DNA of 64,000 bases from assembly GCF_907164555.1 (NCBI RefSeq), contig NZ_CAJQZC010000002.1, positions 62,001 to 126,000 of the forward strand. Direction: 5' to 3'. The position numbers were made by a program, and so were the translations under genes. The DNA is from Paraburkholderia saeva (GTDB taxonomy: Bacteria > Pseudomonadota > Gammaproteobacteria > Burkholderiales > Burkholderiaceae). Shown here piece by piece: positions 16,654-24,760 of this stretch (position 1 is the first letter of the stretch; every line of letters begins with the position of its first letter). The notes under the pieces were generated by a model, which was given only the letters and a program-made list of their open reading frames with translations, had not been told where the DNA came from and ran no database searches.

Positions 16654-17250
16654 TTACCTCCGGCCATCGAACCGCCAGGCGCGGCGGGCCGATTCTTCGC
16701 GCGCCAGCACGTCGGCCTGCGCTTCGGCCAGCCGGTTGCTGAAATGCGCGACGTTGCTCAGTAGCGCCGAGAGCGGATCACGTGCGGCGCGATCCAGAAT
16801 CCCGGCGCGCAGATCGTCCGGCCAGTGCTCCAAGTCCGCCAGCCCGGCAATCATGGCGGCAAGCTCGGAGCGCAATCGGGCAATGTCAGCTGCGGACAGG
16901 TGCGGCGCCCAAGGCCAAAACGGGCCCACAGGGTGCTCCAGTGTCTTCCCGATTTCGGCCATCTGTGACTTGCTCGTGCTAATTCTGCTAATTTTGCTAA
17001 TTGCGCCAGCAAACGCAATGCTGGCGGGGATCTCGCCGTCCGGCGTGATTTGCGAAGCGTTGCTAATCCTTGCTAACGCAGCAGCGTGGTCGCTGCCAGA
17101 ATTAGCAGCGTTAGCAGCCGTTAGCGGCGGCGCGCTTGGTGCCGGAGCCTTACCTGGAAAGGATTCCGGAGCAGGATTAGCAGAATTAGCAGAATTAGCA
17201 TTAGTAAACGCAACGGGGCGATTTCTGTAAATCAGCTCGATCAGTTTCAT
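16654..17250 (-). CDS. P4-like element hypothetical protein
   Basis: A 198-residue protein. ATG 17250 follows GGAGG by six bases and overlaps the DUF3987 stop by four bases (ATGA), so it is translationally coupled. Residues ~17-60 and 80-95 are low complexity (NANSANSANP), produced by 9-bp nucleotide repeats. The C-terminal ~90 residues (PFWPWAPHLSAADIARLRSE, LEHWPDDLRAGILDRA) have the look of a conserved P4-like-element protein that often follows DUF3987 genes. The function is unknown. Confidence 0.7.
   Translation of the reverse strand: MKLIELIYRNRPVAFTNANSANSANPAPESFPGKAPAPSAPPLTAANAANSGSDHAAALARISNASQITPDGEIPASIAFAGAISKISRISTSKSQMAEIGKTLEHPVGPFWPWAPHLSAADIARLRSELAAMIAGLADLEHWPDDLRAGILDRAARDPLSALLSNVAHFSNRLAEAQADVLAREESARRAWRFDGRR
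16978..17004 (+). repeat. 9-bp tandem repeat GCTAATTNT, cluster A
   Basis: GCTAATT occurs at 16978, 16987 and 16996, exactly 9 bp apart, within the coding region of the 198-residue protein. Two more GCTAA copies follow at 17062 and 17072. They could be codon-level repeats (three residues each) or iterons. Confidence 0.6.
17176..17202 (-). repeat. 9-bp tandem repeat, cluster B (inverted relative to A)
   Basis: ATTAGC occurs at 17176, 17185 and 17194 in ATTAGCAGA units, the reverse complement of cluster A, with scattered TTAGC copies at 17102, 17111 and 17121. The two clusters face each other across ~170 bp. Inverted iteron-like arrays beside a primase/helicase-like gene could mark a replication origin; this is inference. 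Confidence 0.5.
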
Positions 17251-18845
17251 TGCTCGCCTCCGGACCCGAGCGCGGGGTTTAGGTGAATGATCGTCCGGGT
17301 TTGCGCGGGGTTTTTCCCGGGGCGAACGACGCGCAACCGATCGAGGTTTTCAAGAGATCGCAGCGCCGCGTCGAGCATGGGGGCCTTACGCAGCGGACTG
17401 TGTTGCAATGCGTAGATCTTTTCGACTTCAAGCGTGCTTTCCGCGCGGCAATACTTGCGAAGCCATGCGTCGAGGCGCGCGGCGTCCGTCTCGTTCTCCG
17501 AGAGCGCCGACTCCGAGAAGAAACGTTTCGACTCGCTGAGATGCCACGCCACGATGCTCGACGCGCGCTCAAAGGCATCTACGCTGATGGGACCGGCGGC
17601 GCCGCTGAACACGTGGAACAGGGCGGCGAGGCGCGCGGCGTTGTCGGCGGCCTTGCTCGCCACGTCACGCACTTCCGCCAGCTCGCCGCCGTCTTTCAGC
17701 TCACTCTCAATGTTGTCGTGAAACGCGATCCACGACGCCTTGGCTTCCGGCGACAGCGCCAGCAGTGCGGGAGCGAGCCGACCATGCTCGTCGATGGGTG
17801 CCGGTTCGCGCAGCAGCTCTGAAACCCGCTCGTTGAACACGCCCAGTTGCGGCCAATTCTCCGGTGCCGCCTTGTAAAAGCGGGTGCCTTGCGTCGATTG
17901 GGGCCATGCGATCAGGAACCGGGCGAGAAAACCTGTGCCGCGAGCCAGTGCGCCGGACTTTTCGACGAAACTCATCAGCGTCGCCCGCTGCACCTGTAGC
18001 GCCACCGTCAACCGGGCGCCGTCCACCGTGAAAGAGTCCGACGTGCGACGGTCGACGGTCAGAGGCTTGCCGTCCCAGAGAGAATTAAGCGTCGCGAGGT
18101 TGCGCATGATGCTGTCCGTGCCCATGCCGTGGGAGCCGAACACAATCCCCGCCTCAGCCGACACGACGCCACCAGACGGCCACTTCGTGCCGAGTTCGTA
18201 TGCAAGCGACTCGGGTGTATAGCTCTCGAATATCAGGCGCGGGACCTTCGGCGGCGTCGGCTTGTTGCGGTCCATCTCGCGCAAGTCCCTTTCAAGCAGG
18301 GCCGTTTCTCCACTGCCATTGCTGCCCCTGGCGCGGCGAATTTTGTCCAACAGGCCTGCGCGCTTCGCCTCCCATGCGGAAAGGTCGGAGCGGTGATCGA
18401 CGACGGCCTGTGCATGCTCGTCGCGCTGCTGAGCCTCGTAATTGCGTACAGGCATCGTGAAAAAACCGTCGCACGTGCTCTTGCGTTCCCCGCTGTCCGC
18501 AATGGTCAGCAGAAAAAGACCCGCCGGTCCGATCAGATGCTCGTCGCGCTGCACATCGACAAGCGACTGGATGGCGAGCGACAGCGCCGTGATAGCCGAC
18601 GACACCACGAGCGCAAACGGTGCCTGTACGAACGCCTGCACCTCGCGCACGGCGGCACTCACGCTGTCCGGTAGTGAGTCAACCGGATAGTCGAGCGGTG
18701 CAGTCTCGTGAATAAGCGGCTGCGCGTCCGGCCATGCAGCGGCTTCGGCCTGCGCGAGGCGTGCGGTGGAGCGCTGTCTACCCTCGCGAACGTGGGCACT
18801 GCGCGCGAGCACAATGGCGGCCTCATCTTCGGTGATCACGCCCAT
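17247..18845 (-). CDS. DUF3987 (YfjI-like) primase/helicase-type protein
   Basis: A 532-residue protein; ATG 18845 follows CAGGAGGA. A longer frame to 19100 exists but runs through two other genes and lacks a ribosome site. It has the DUF3987 pattern: YPVDSLPDSVSAAVREV near the N-terminus, a P-loop-like TIADSGERKST (family variant), IFESYTPESLAYEL, AGIVFGSHGMGTDS and RLTVALQVQ. Proteins of this family sit at the replication locus of P4-like elements and are thought to act in element replication. It shares one base with the upstream 64-residue gene. Confidence 0.85.
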   Translation of the reverse strand: MGVITEDEAAIVLARSAHVREGRQRSTARLAQAEAAAWPDAQPLIHETAPLDYPVDSLPDSVSAAVREVQAFVQAPFALVVSSAITALSLAIQSLVDVQRDEHLIGPAGLFLLTIADSGERKSTCDGFFTMPVRNYEAQQRDEHAQAVVDHRSDLSAWEAKRAGLLDKIRRARGSNGSGETALLERDLREMDRNKPTPPKVPRLIFESYTPESLAYELGTKWPSGGVVSAEAGIVFGSHGMGTDSIMRNLATLNSLWDGKPLTVDRRTSDSFTVDGARLTVALQVQRATLMSFVEKSGALARGTGFLARFLIAWPQSTQGTRFYKAAPENWPQLGVFNERVSELLREPAPIDEHGRLAPALLALSPEAKASWIAFHDNIESELKDGGELAEVRDVASKAADNAARLAALFHVFSGAAGPISVDAFERASSIVAWHLSESKRFFSESALSENETDAARLDAWLRKYCRAESTLEVEKIYALQHSPLRKAPMLDAALRSLENLDRLRVVRPGKNPAQTRTIIHLNPALGSGGEQ

Positions 18846-19039
18846 TAAAATTTTCCTCCTGATGCTTGCGCTCGCATCCAAAGGCGCGCGCTTGCCGTGA
18901 TATTTTCTTCGATCCAAGCTTGATGCTCGGCCCACGCAGCGGGCGTCATGCTGCGCTCGCAGCGCACGACCTCGGCTTGAATCATCTTGTTGATCTTCGC
19001 CGCCAGCGACCGCGCGGCCTGCTCTTCCCGCCCGATCAC
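18845..19039 (-). CDS. Small P4-like element protein
   Basis: A 64-residue protein starting at GTG 19039. The start overlaps the previous stop by four bases (GTGA), and its own stop TAA overlaps the DUF3987 start by one base. This tight coupling is the main support. It is helical and charged (EEQAARSLAAKINKMIQAEV, SMTPAAWAEHQAWIEEN) with no recognised domain. Confidence 0.6.
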   Translation of the reverse strand: MIGREEQAARSLAAKINKMIQAEVVRCERSMTPAAWAEHQAWIEENITASARLWMRAQASGGKF

Positions 19040-19362
19040 GATGCTGCACCCTTAGCCTTGTCGAACTCGCCGTCATGCGATGCGCGGTGCGCGCGAACAC
19101 GCTTCATGCGTTCGCTTTGTAGCTCGGCGTACTTAGCCTTTTTAAGGGCAAGGAAGCGGTCCAATTCTTCCGTGAGCGCCATCGTCATCGCACCGATCTT
19201 GAAGAGCGTCACCGTCGCCTGAAAATCGGCATCGGTTTTCGCGATCTTCCACGCCGTCGAGGGCGACCGGACGCCGATGTAGTCCGCGCCGTCAGGTATG
19301 TAGCGCACGGCGGCGCAAGGAATGGGTTGGGCGGTGTCCCGCTTACGTGCTTTCTTGTCCAT
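19036..19362 (-). CDS. P4-like element hypothetical protein
   Basis: A 108-residue protein. ATG 19362 is chosen over an upstream in-frame start at 19404 because GGAG lies about seven bases before it. It begins MDKKARKRDTAQPIP, contains YIGVRSPSTAWKIAKTDADF and ends in a basic helix (KKAKYAELQSERMKRVRAHR). No family is recognised. It is part of the leftward operon with the 64-residue protein and DUF3987. Confidence 0.6.
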   Translation of the reverse strand: MDKKARKRDTAQPIPCAAVRYIPDGADYIGVRSPSTAWKIAKTDADFQATVTLFKIGAMTMALTEELDRFLALKKAKYAELQSERMKRVRAHRASHDGEFDKAKGAAS

Positions 19363-19439
19363 ATGCGTCTCCGTTTCGATGGAGACAGAGTAGCCAGCGA
19401 ACACGCGTCGATGTGAACCGGAAAGGCGGGGCCTTTTCG

Positions 19440-19922
19440 TTACTTCCCCAGTTCATCGCGAATCTGCTGCGCGTGCTTGCGATAGATATTCCGAACGGTT
19501 AGCGGAGCCAAGTTGTACAGAGGCGCCACTTGCTCGGCGGCGGCCTTGGTCGTCATGCCCTGGCATACGCGTTGATAGACCTGGTTCGCGATTTCGACAT
19601 GGCGGGGCCTTTCCGAGCGCCGGTTTTGAACCTTGACCGCGTAGGACTTGCGCAAGTCCGCCCCCTCGGCAATTTGCCGTGCCATATAGATAGCCAGGCC
19701 GTGTCCGACCTTATCGACGCCGTCAGGTACTCGGCGTTTGCGCATCTGATCAGCCCACCGACCGAGACGGGCGCGAATCTCGCGGGGCAGCGCCGCGCCG
19801 CTCAACCATTCGGTCATCGTTTTCGTGAGCGTCCGCTCAGGGAAAACCGCGAAAACAGCCGCGAGCGCGTCGAGCGCGGCTTCCTCGTCGTTCTCGCCGG
19901 GTTTAGGATTGTCGTTAGCCAT
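19440..19922 (-). CDS. Helix-turn-helix-containing phage-type protein
   Basis: A 160-residue protein. The acidic N-terminus (NPKPGENDEEAALDALAAVF) is followed by a basic centre (REIRARLGRWADQMRKRR) and a C-terminal helix-turn-helix-like stretch (MTTKAAAEQVAPLYNLAPLT, VRNIYRKH). It lies between the integrase and the replication genes, where P4-like elements usually keep a small regulator. A regulatory role is inferred. Confidence 0.6.
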   Translation of the reverse strand: MANDNPKPGENDEEAALDALAAVFAVFPERTLTKTMTEWLSGAALPREIRARLGRWADQMRKRRVPDGVDKVGHGLAIYMARQIAEGADLRKSYAVKVQNRRSERPRHVEIANQVYQRVCQGMTTKAAAEQVAPLYNLAPLTVRNIYRKHAQQIRDELGK

Positions 19923-19999
19923 TTGCCGCGCCTCCGTTATAGGCGGGGTGATTGGTCAGGCTCCGCACGTCGCTCTAACGGCGCGCGGGGCCGCTTCTC

Positions 20000-21256
20000 T
20001 CACTTCGTCTTGCGCTTGCCAGCCATCGGCAACACATCAGCAGCTTGCGGGATCGTCGAGCAGTACTTCGCCCAATCGGCCATCAGCACCTTGCGCTTTG
20101 CAAACAGGTCACCACGTTGGTAAGCGGCCTCAACACGGTCGGCAAGCTGATGCGCCAGCGCGTGTTCGATCACCTCGCGCGGATGCGCGCTCATCTCGCC
20201 CGACCAATCGCGGAACGTCGAACGGAAGCCGTGCGCTGTCAGATCAGCACGACCCATGCGCTTGAGAACCGCCGTCAGGCTCATATCCGACAGCGGGCCA
20301 CCGCGCGGCGCCGGGAACACAAGCTCGTTACGGCGCGGCAAGGCTTCGAGCAGCTTCACGGCGTCGTCAGAAAGCGAAACGCGATGCTCTTTACCGGCCT
20401 TCATGCGAATGCCGGGAATGGTCCAGATTCCCGCGTCGAGATCGACCTCGCTCCACAGCATGCCGCGCACTTCGCCAGAGCGGGCCGCCGTCAGAATCGC
20501 GAATTCGAGCGCCCGCGCACCCATGCCGTCGCGCTCGCGGAGATCACGCAGGAATGCGCCGATCTCGCTGTACGCCAGCGCCGCATGGTGTTGTGAGGTT
20601 TCGCGCTGCACCTTGCCCGGTGCCGACAGCAGCTTGTCGAGATGTCCCTTCCAGCGGGCGGGGTTTTCGCCCACGCGGTGCTCATGTACCCGCGCCCAGT
20701 CGAGCACGGCTTCAATGCGGCCACGCAGTCGGCTGGCGGTCTCGTTCTTCTGTATCCAGATCGGCGTGAGTACGCGCATGACGTGCGCCGTGTCGATATC
20801 GGCAACGTCCATCGAGCCGATCTTCGGGTAGGCGTAGGTCTCCAGCGTCGAGACCCATTGCTTCCGGTGCTTTGGATTTTTCCATTCGGACTGTTTCGAC
20901 TCGATCAGGGCGCGGGCGCACTCTTCGAACGTGCGGGCACTCTGCTCAGCATGCCTGCGGATGCGCAGCACCTCCTGGCGATGCTTGAGCGGATCGATGC
21001 CGTCGAGTAGCAGCTTGCGGGCGTCGGTCATCTTCTGACGTGCCTCGGACAGCGTGACGATATCGGCGCTGCCCAAGCCCATCTCGGTCGTCTTGCCCTG
21101 GACCTTGTAGCGGAACACCCAGGACTTGCCGCCGACCTCAGCGCCGGTGCCCTTGCCCACGACGAGGAATAAGCCGTTGCCGTCCAGGTAGTAACCCGAC
21201 TTCGTGGCCCGCTTGATCGCCAGCGGCGTCAACCGATTTACAAGACGCTTGCCCAT
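20000..21256 (-). CDS. P4-type tyrosine integrase
   Basis: A 418-residue integrase. ATG 21256 begins MGKRLVNRLTPLAIKRAT, the typical P4-integrase start; an in-frame ATG at 21322 adds 22 atypical residues. The N-terminal DUF4102 arm-binding domain (GNGLFLVVGKGTG, SWVFRYKVQGKTTEMGLG) precedes a core-binding domain and the catalytic domain with Arg259 (AARSGEVRG), His342-x-x-Arg345 (HGFRSTFRDW), His369 (HALAHQ) and Tyr379 (AAYQRGD). All catalytic residues are present, so integration and excision of the element may still be possible if partner genes are supplied. Confidence 0.92.
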   Translation of the reverse strand: MGKRLVNRLTPLAIKRATKSGYYLDGNGLFLVVGKGTGAEVGGKSWVFRYKVQGKTTEMGLGSADIVTLSEARQKMTDARKLLLDGIDPLKHRQEVLRIRRHAEQSARTFEECARALIESKQSEWKNPKHRKQWVSTLETYAYPKIGSMDVADIDTAHVMRVLTPIWIQKNETASRLRGRIEAVLDWARVHEHRVGENPARWKGHLDKLLSAPGKVQRETSQHHAALAYSEIGAFLRDLRERDGMGARALEFAILTAARSGEVRGMLWSEVDLDAGIWTIPGIRMKAGKEHRVSLSDDAVKLLEALPRRNELVFPAPRGGPLSDMSLTAVLKRMGRADLTAHGFRSTFRDWSGEMSAHPREVIEHALAHQLADRVEAAYQRGDLFAKRKVLMADWAKYCSTIPQAADVLPMAGKRKTK

Positions 21257-21732
21257 GCCCGCAGACTCCCACACTCTAGAATGAGATTGGAGTGTACAGC
21301 CAGCGACGTGTGTAAACAACACGTTCGCGCTCAGGCCCTTGTAGCAAGGCTTTTCGTGATACGCCTAGCGACGTAATGAGACGTGTGCAGACAGTGATTA
21401 TGGCGGACACCGCCTCCGCCAGAGCACCAATGATTACGGGCCCTTTGGGGCCCGTTTTTTGTTTCAACTTTCCGATCGTTGGAATGGGGTTTTACCGACC
21501 GCAAATATCGTGCTGTCATGCCCCCAGCGCGCCTGCCGGCGCGGAAATAAAAGCCGAACAATTCCCGCCAATAAATCAAGAGGTTAGACAGCGCGCAATG
21601 CTATAACTGCCCCCGCAACATCCTCTGGCGATCCTGTACAATAGCTGAAACCGTTATCAACAGTGCTGTCGACCTTTGGCGCTTTCTGCCGTGACGTCGT
21701 AAGCACCCCCAATTCCTTCATCGGAGAATTCA
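21257..21732. other. Intergenic region upstream of the integrase
   Basis: A 476-bp region holding the integrase promoter area and, by analogy with P4 islands, the likely right attachment site. I see a strong plus-strand terminator (21436-21460) but no tRNA or tRNA 3' end, which is unusual for a P4-type integrase. No gene is supported here. Confidence 0.4.
21436..21460 (+). terminator. Strong rho-independent terminator
   Basis: ACGGGCCC (21436-21443) pairs perfectly with GGGCCCGT (21448-21455) over a four-base loop and is followed by five more T residues. It points rightward, so it would end a plus-strand transcript coming from ~21300-21435, where no gene is evident. A related hairpin lies at 22353-22371. 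Confidence 0.7.
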
Positions 21733-21906
21733 ACGAGCACTAACGACACGAAGAAGACCTCTGTCGCGGCCTCCGCTCGCCCGATGATTGCCCCGAAGCA
21801 TGTTGTCCGCATCACCACCGACGCGGATCGCCGTACCGTGATTGCGGCCGCTCGAGCGGTCATCAGCGAACACCGTGATGTGATAAAGGCACTCGCCAAA
21901 CGATAG
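21733..21906 (+). CDS. Putative antitoxin of Doc, apparent ACG start
   Basis: The frame ending at TAG 21904-21906 encodes ITTDADRRTVIAAARAVISE and ends ALAKR, a small basic protein located exactly where a Doc antitoxin is expected, three bases before the toxin ATG. An ideal GGAG (21723-21726) lies six bases before codon ACG at 21733, giving (M)STNDTKKTSVAASAR and 57 residues. The only ATG, at 21784, lacks a ribosome site and would give 40 residues. ACG may be a rare weak start or a mutated ATG. It does not look like P1 Phd. Assignment rests on position and size. Confidence 0.5.
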   Translation, partial: TSTNDTKKTSVAASARPMIAPKHVVRITTDADRRTVIAAARAVISEHRDVIKALAKR

Positions 21907-21909
21907 CCC

Positions 21910-22290
21910 ATGCTGGACGCTGCTTTTGTCCTTCAAATTCACGATGAAATCCTGAGGGACGAGCCTGGACTGGCGGGTTTCGCTGGCCTGGAAAGCGCGC
22001 TTACGCGCATCGACAACTGGGCGACATACGCTGATCTCAACGATGTTTTCGGGACGGCTTCCATGTACGCGGTGGCTATCGCCCGCGGCCATATTTTCAA
22101 CGATGCCAACAAGCGAACGGCTCTCGTTGCGGCGCTCACATACCTGAAACTGCAAGAAATCAATGTTGAGCGGGATGCTCGTCTTGAGGACTTCATGGTC
22201 GAGGTTGCCCAAGGCATAATCGACGTTCAAGAATTTGCAAATATCCTTGCGGGTATTGCGCTCGGCATTGGCGACTTTGGTCCTGTTTGA
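21910..22290 (+). CDS. doc: Doc-family (Fic-fold) toxin
   Basis: A 126-residue protein. It contains HIFNDANKRTALVAALTYL, the Fic/Doc active-site motif (H-x-F-x-D-A-N-K-R), with invariant His and Asn-Lys-Arg present; Doc of phage P1 phosphorylates elongation factor Tu. The N-terminus (FVLQIHDEILRDEPGLAG) also fits the Doc family. It follows the putative antitoxin by three bases. As the last element gene before the core genome resumes, it could stabilise the island. Confidence 0.88.
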   Translation: MLDAAFVLQIHDEILRDEPGLAGFAGLESALTRIDNWATYADLNDVFGTASMYAVAIARGHIFNDANKRTALVAALTYLKLQEINVERDARLEDFMVEVAQGIIDVQEFANILAGIALGIGDFGPV

Positions 22291-22352
22291 TTAAACCCAG
22301 CCACACGCTGGCCTTCTATCTGGATCATCGTATCGTCAATCACTACGGAGCC

Positions 22353-22371
22353 ACGGCCCTTTTGGGCCCGT
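22353..22371 (+). terminator. Hairpin related to the 21436 terminator
   Basis: GGCCC-TTTT-GGGCC followed by CGTATTTCG, about 60 bp after the doc stop. It can serve as a weak terminator for the toxin-antitoxin transcript. Together with what follows (CCCGTATTTCGTTTG) it resembles the copy at 21436 (CCCGTTTTTTGTTTC), making an imperfect direct repeat that brackets the antitoxin-doc genes. Confidence 0.4.
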
Positions 22372-22504
22372 ATTTCGTTTGCAGTTTCACTGAACTCCTC
22401 CGTACGCTCCCACACATCCCGTTCTTTCACCGATTGAAAACCCCCGCCTATGCGCTAGGATAAAAATACAGTCCTGCTCACAAGCGTTCGCGCTTTATCC
22501 TGCG

Positions 22505-23023
22505 ATGTCCCTCCGCACGCGCCACTGGATGCACCGTCTTGACCTGCACGCGCAGCTCATGCCATCCATTCGCATCGCCGCGTGGTCGCTTCTTGCCGGC
22601 ACTGCCGCCTGCACGTTCACACCGCCGGAACGTCCGGCGCTGTCCATACCGCCCGCTGCCATCAACAGCGTCACGCTCGACCAGTACCGCTCCTCCGTCG
22701 CGAAGCGCATTCTCGAGCGCAATCCGTCGTATGTGCTGCGCGGCACGCCGCAGGCGATGTTGCGCTCGCTCGTCGTCGTGTCGTTTACCGTCGATCGCGA
22801 CGGACGGCTCGTCGGCGAATCGGTGTATCGCACGAACGGCGACGACGAAGCGGAAAGCACCGCGCTCGCGACGCTGCGCCGCGCCGCGCCGCTGCCGCAG
22901 CCCCCGGCAAAACTGCTCGACACGCGCGGCCATCTCGAGCTGATGGAAGACTGGCTCTTCAACGACGACGGCAAATTCCAGCTGCGCACGTTCGCGTCGC
23001 CACAGGCTCAAACGATCGACTGA
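22505..23023 (+). CDS. TonB-C-terminal-like lipoprotein
   Basis: A 172-residue reading frame. A start at ATG 22559 (MPSIRIAAWSLLAGTAAC) gives a clean lipoprotein signal with cysteine at ~18, so the true protein may be the 154-residue form. The body contains MLRSLVVVSFTVDRDGRLVG and TALATLRRAAPLPQPPAKLL, the core of the TonB C-terminal / energy-transducer fold. There is no proline-rich spanning segment, so it is probably a periplasmic TonB-box-like protein rather than a true TonB. The core genome seems to resume here after the island. Confidence 0.75.
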   Translation: MSLRTRHWMHRLDLHAQLMPSIRIAAWSLLAGTAACTFTPPERPALSIPPAAINSVTLDQYRSSVAKRILERNPSYVLRGTPQAMLRSLVVVSFTVDRDGRLVGESVYRTNGDDEAESTALATLRRAAPLPQPPAKLLDTRGHLELMEDWLFNDDGKFQLRTFASPQAQTID

Positions 23024-23452
23024 AGCAACCGGTCGACGCCGCGCCTTTCAGGCTACTTTCGACGTCGGGTTGCCTGGCAACGCCCCGGCTCGTTATAATT
23101 TTCGGATACGCCCTGCCGGAGCCTTCCGGCGCCGCTCTCGCCGCGCGCTCATCCGCGTGCGCCGGGAAGCCTCACCGTGGCGTCGCCGCGCAACTCGCGC
23201 GCGCGCCCGGAGCGCATCGACCGATGTTCCGCCACCGCACGTGCTGGCGCGCAACGGCGAAGCAAGCTGCCGTATCGTTGCGGGCGCAACATCATGTAAT
23301 GTCACGCGACGGGCGCGCGAAACGCCGTGTGCCACGCGCCCACAACCCGCACCGATTTTCAGACAAAGACCCCGCCCGGCTCCGCGCCTGCCATGCGCGA
23401 AATGTGTTCTGCACACGGGACCGGGTCACGACAACTCAACAGGAGACCCTGC
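23024..23452 (+). other. Long leader region of the MFS gene
   Basis: A 429-bp gap with no supported gene; the open frames here are GC-driven and lack ribosome sites. It holds a plausible sigma-70 promoter at 23070-23099, which would leave a ~350-base untranslated leader. I see no known riboswitch signature. Confidence 0.4.
23070..23099 (+). promoter_or_regulatory. Candidate sigma-70 promoter
   Basis: TTGCCT (23070-23075) and a perfect TATAAT (23094-23099) are separated by 18 bp. The -35 box overlaps a small palindrome GTTGCC-T-GGCAAC (23069-23081) that could bind a regulator. It is oriented towards the transporter gene. Confidence 0.4.
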
Positions 23453-24760
23453 ATGTCCACCTCACCGCTTTCCGCGACTCCGCCTGACGTAGCCGGAAAG
23501 AACAGCACCTCGCGGGTGATCTTCGCGAGCTTCATCGGCACCGCGATCGAGTTCTACGACTTCTACGTCTACGCGACGGCCGCCGCGCTCGTCATCGGTC
23601 CGGTGTTCTTCCCGCACGGTTCGGCCACGGCGCAGGCGCTCTCGGCATTCGTTACGTTCGGCATCGCATTCGTCGCGCGGCCGATCGGGTCCTTCCTGTT
23701 CGGCCACTTCGGCGACCGCATCGGACGCAAGTCGACGCTCGTGGCGTCGCTGCTCGTGATGGGCCTGTCGACGACGCTCATCGGCTTCGTGCCCGGCTAC
23801 GATTCGATCGGCAGCCTCGCGCCGATCCTGCTGTGCATCCTGCGTTTCGGGCAAGGTATCGGCCTTGGCGGCGAATGGGGTGGCGCGGCACTGCTCGCCA
23901 CCGAAAACGCCCCGGCCGGCAAACGCGGCTGGTTCGGCATGTTCCCTCAACTCGGACCGTCGATCGGCTTCCTCGCTTCGAACGGCCTGTTCTTCGGCCT
24001 GGCACTGTCGCTGTCCGACGAGCAGTTCCGCAGCTGGGGCTGGCGTGTGCCGTTCATCGTGAGCGCGGTGCTGGTCGCGCTGGGTCTCTACGTGCGCCTG
24101 AAGATCGCCGAAACGCCGGCCTTCCAGGCGGCTATCGACCGTCAGGAACGCGTGCGCGTGCCGGTCGCGACGCTCCTCTCGCAACACTGGCGTCCGACGA
24201 TCCTCGGCGCGCTGGCCATGGTGGTGTGCTACACGCTCTTCTACAACGCGACGACGTTCTCGCTGTCGTACGGCGTCTCGACGTTGCACATCCCGCGCCC
24301 GACGTTCCTCGGCATGCTGTGCGTCGCGGTCGTGTTCATGGCGCTCGCCACGCCGCTGTCCGCATGGGCCGCCGATCGCTTTGGTCGCAAGCCGGTGCTG
24401 GTCGTGGGCATTCTCGCGGCGATCCTGTCCGGCTTCGCAATGGCGCCGCTGCTCGGCAGCGGCTCGATGCCGCTCGTGCTCCTCTTCCTCATCATCGAAC
24501 TGTTCCTGATGGGCGTCACGTTCGCGCCAATGGGCGCGCTGCTGCCGGAACTGTTCCCGACCAACGTCCGCTACACCGGCGCGGGCGTCTCCTATAACCT
24601 GGGCGGCATTCTCGGCGCCTCGGTGGCGCCGTATATCGCGCAGGTGCTCGCCGCGCATGGCGGGCTGTCGTGGGTCGGCGCGTACGTGTCGTGCGCCGCG
24701 GCGGTGAGTCTGCTGGGCGTGCTGTGCATGCGCGAGACGCGCCACACGCAGTTGATGTAA
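23453..24760 (+). CDS. MFS metabolite:H+ symporter (MHS family)
   Basis: A 435-residue inner-membrane transporter. ATG 23453 follows AGGAGACCCTGC; earlier in-frame starts lack a ribosome site. Signatures are FIGTAIEFYDFYVYATAAAL at helix 1, FGHFGDRIGRKSTL (MFS loop 2-3 motif), ILRFGQGIGLGGEWGGAALL and RYTGAGVSYNLGGILG, all typical of the metabolite:H+ symporter group (shikimate, alpha-ketoglutarate, proline/betaine). Twelve hydrophobic segments fit. The substrate cannot be read from sequence. It is monocistronic in appearance. Confidence 0.9.
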   Translation: MSTSPLSATPPDVAGKNSTSRVIFASFIGTAIEFYDFYVYATAAALVIGPVFFPHGSATAQALSAFVTFGIAFVARPIGSFLFGHFGDRIGRKSTLVASLLVMGLSTTLIGFVPGYDSIGSLAPILLCILRFGQGIGLGGEWGGAALLATENAPAGKRGWFGMFPQLGPSIGFLASNGLFFGLALSLSDEQFRSWGWRVPFIVSAVLVALGLYVRLKIAETPAFQAAIDRQERVRVPVATLLSQHWRPTILGALAMVVCYTLFYNATTFSLSYGVSTLHIPRPTFLGMLCVAVVFMALATPLSAWAADRFGRKPVLVVGILAAILSGFAMAPLLGSGSMPLVLLFLIIELFLMGVTFAPMGALLPELFPTNVRYTGAGVSYNLGGILGASVAPYIAQVLAAHGGLSWVGAYVSCAAAVSLLGVLCMRETRHTQLM

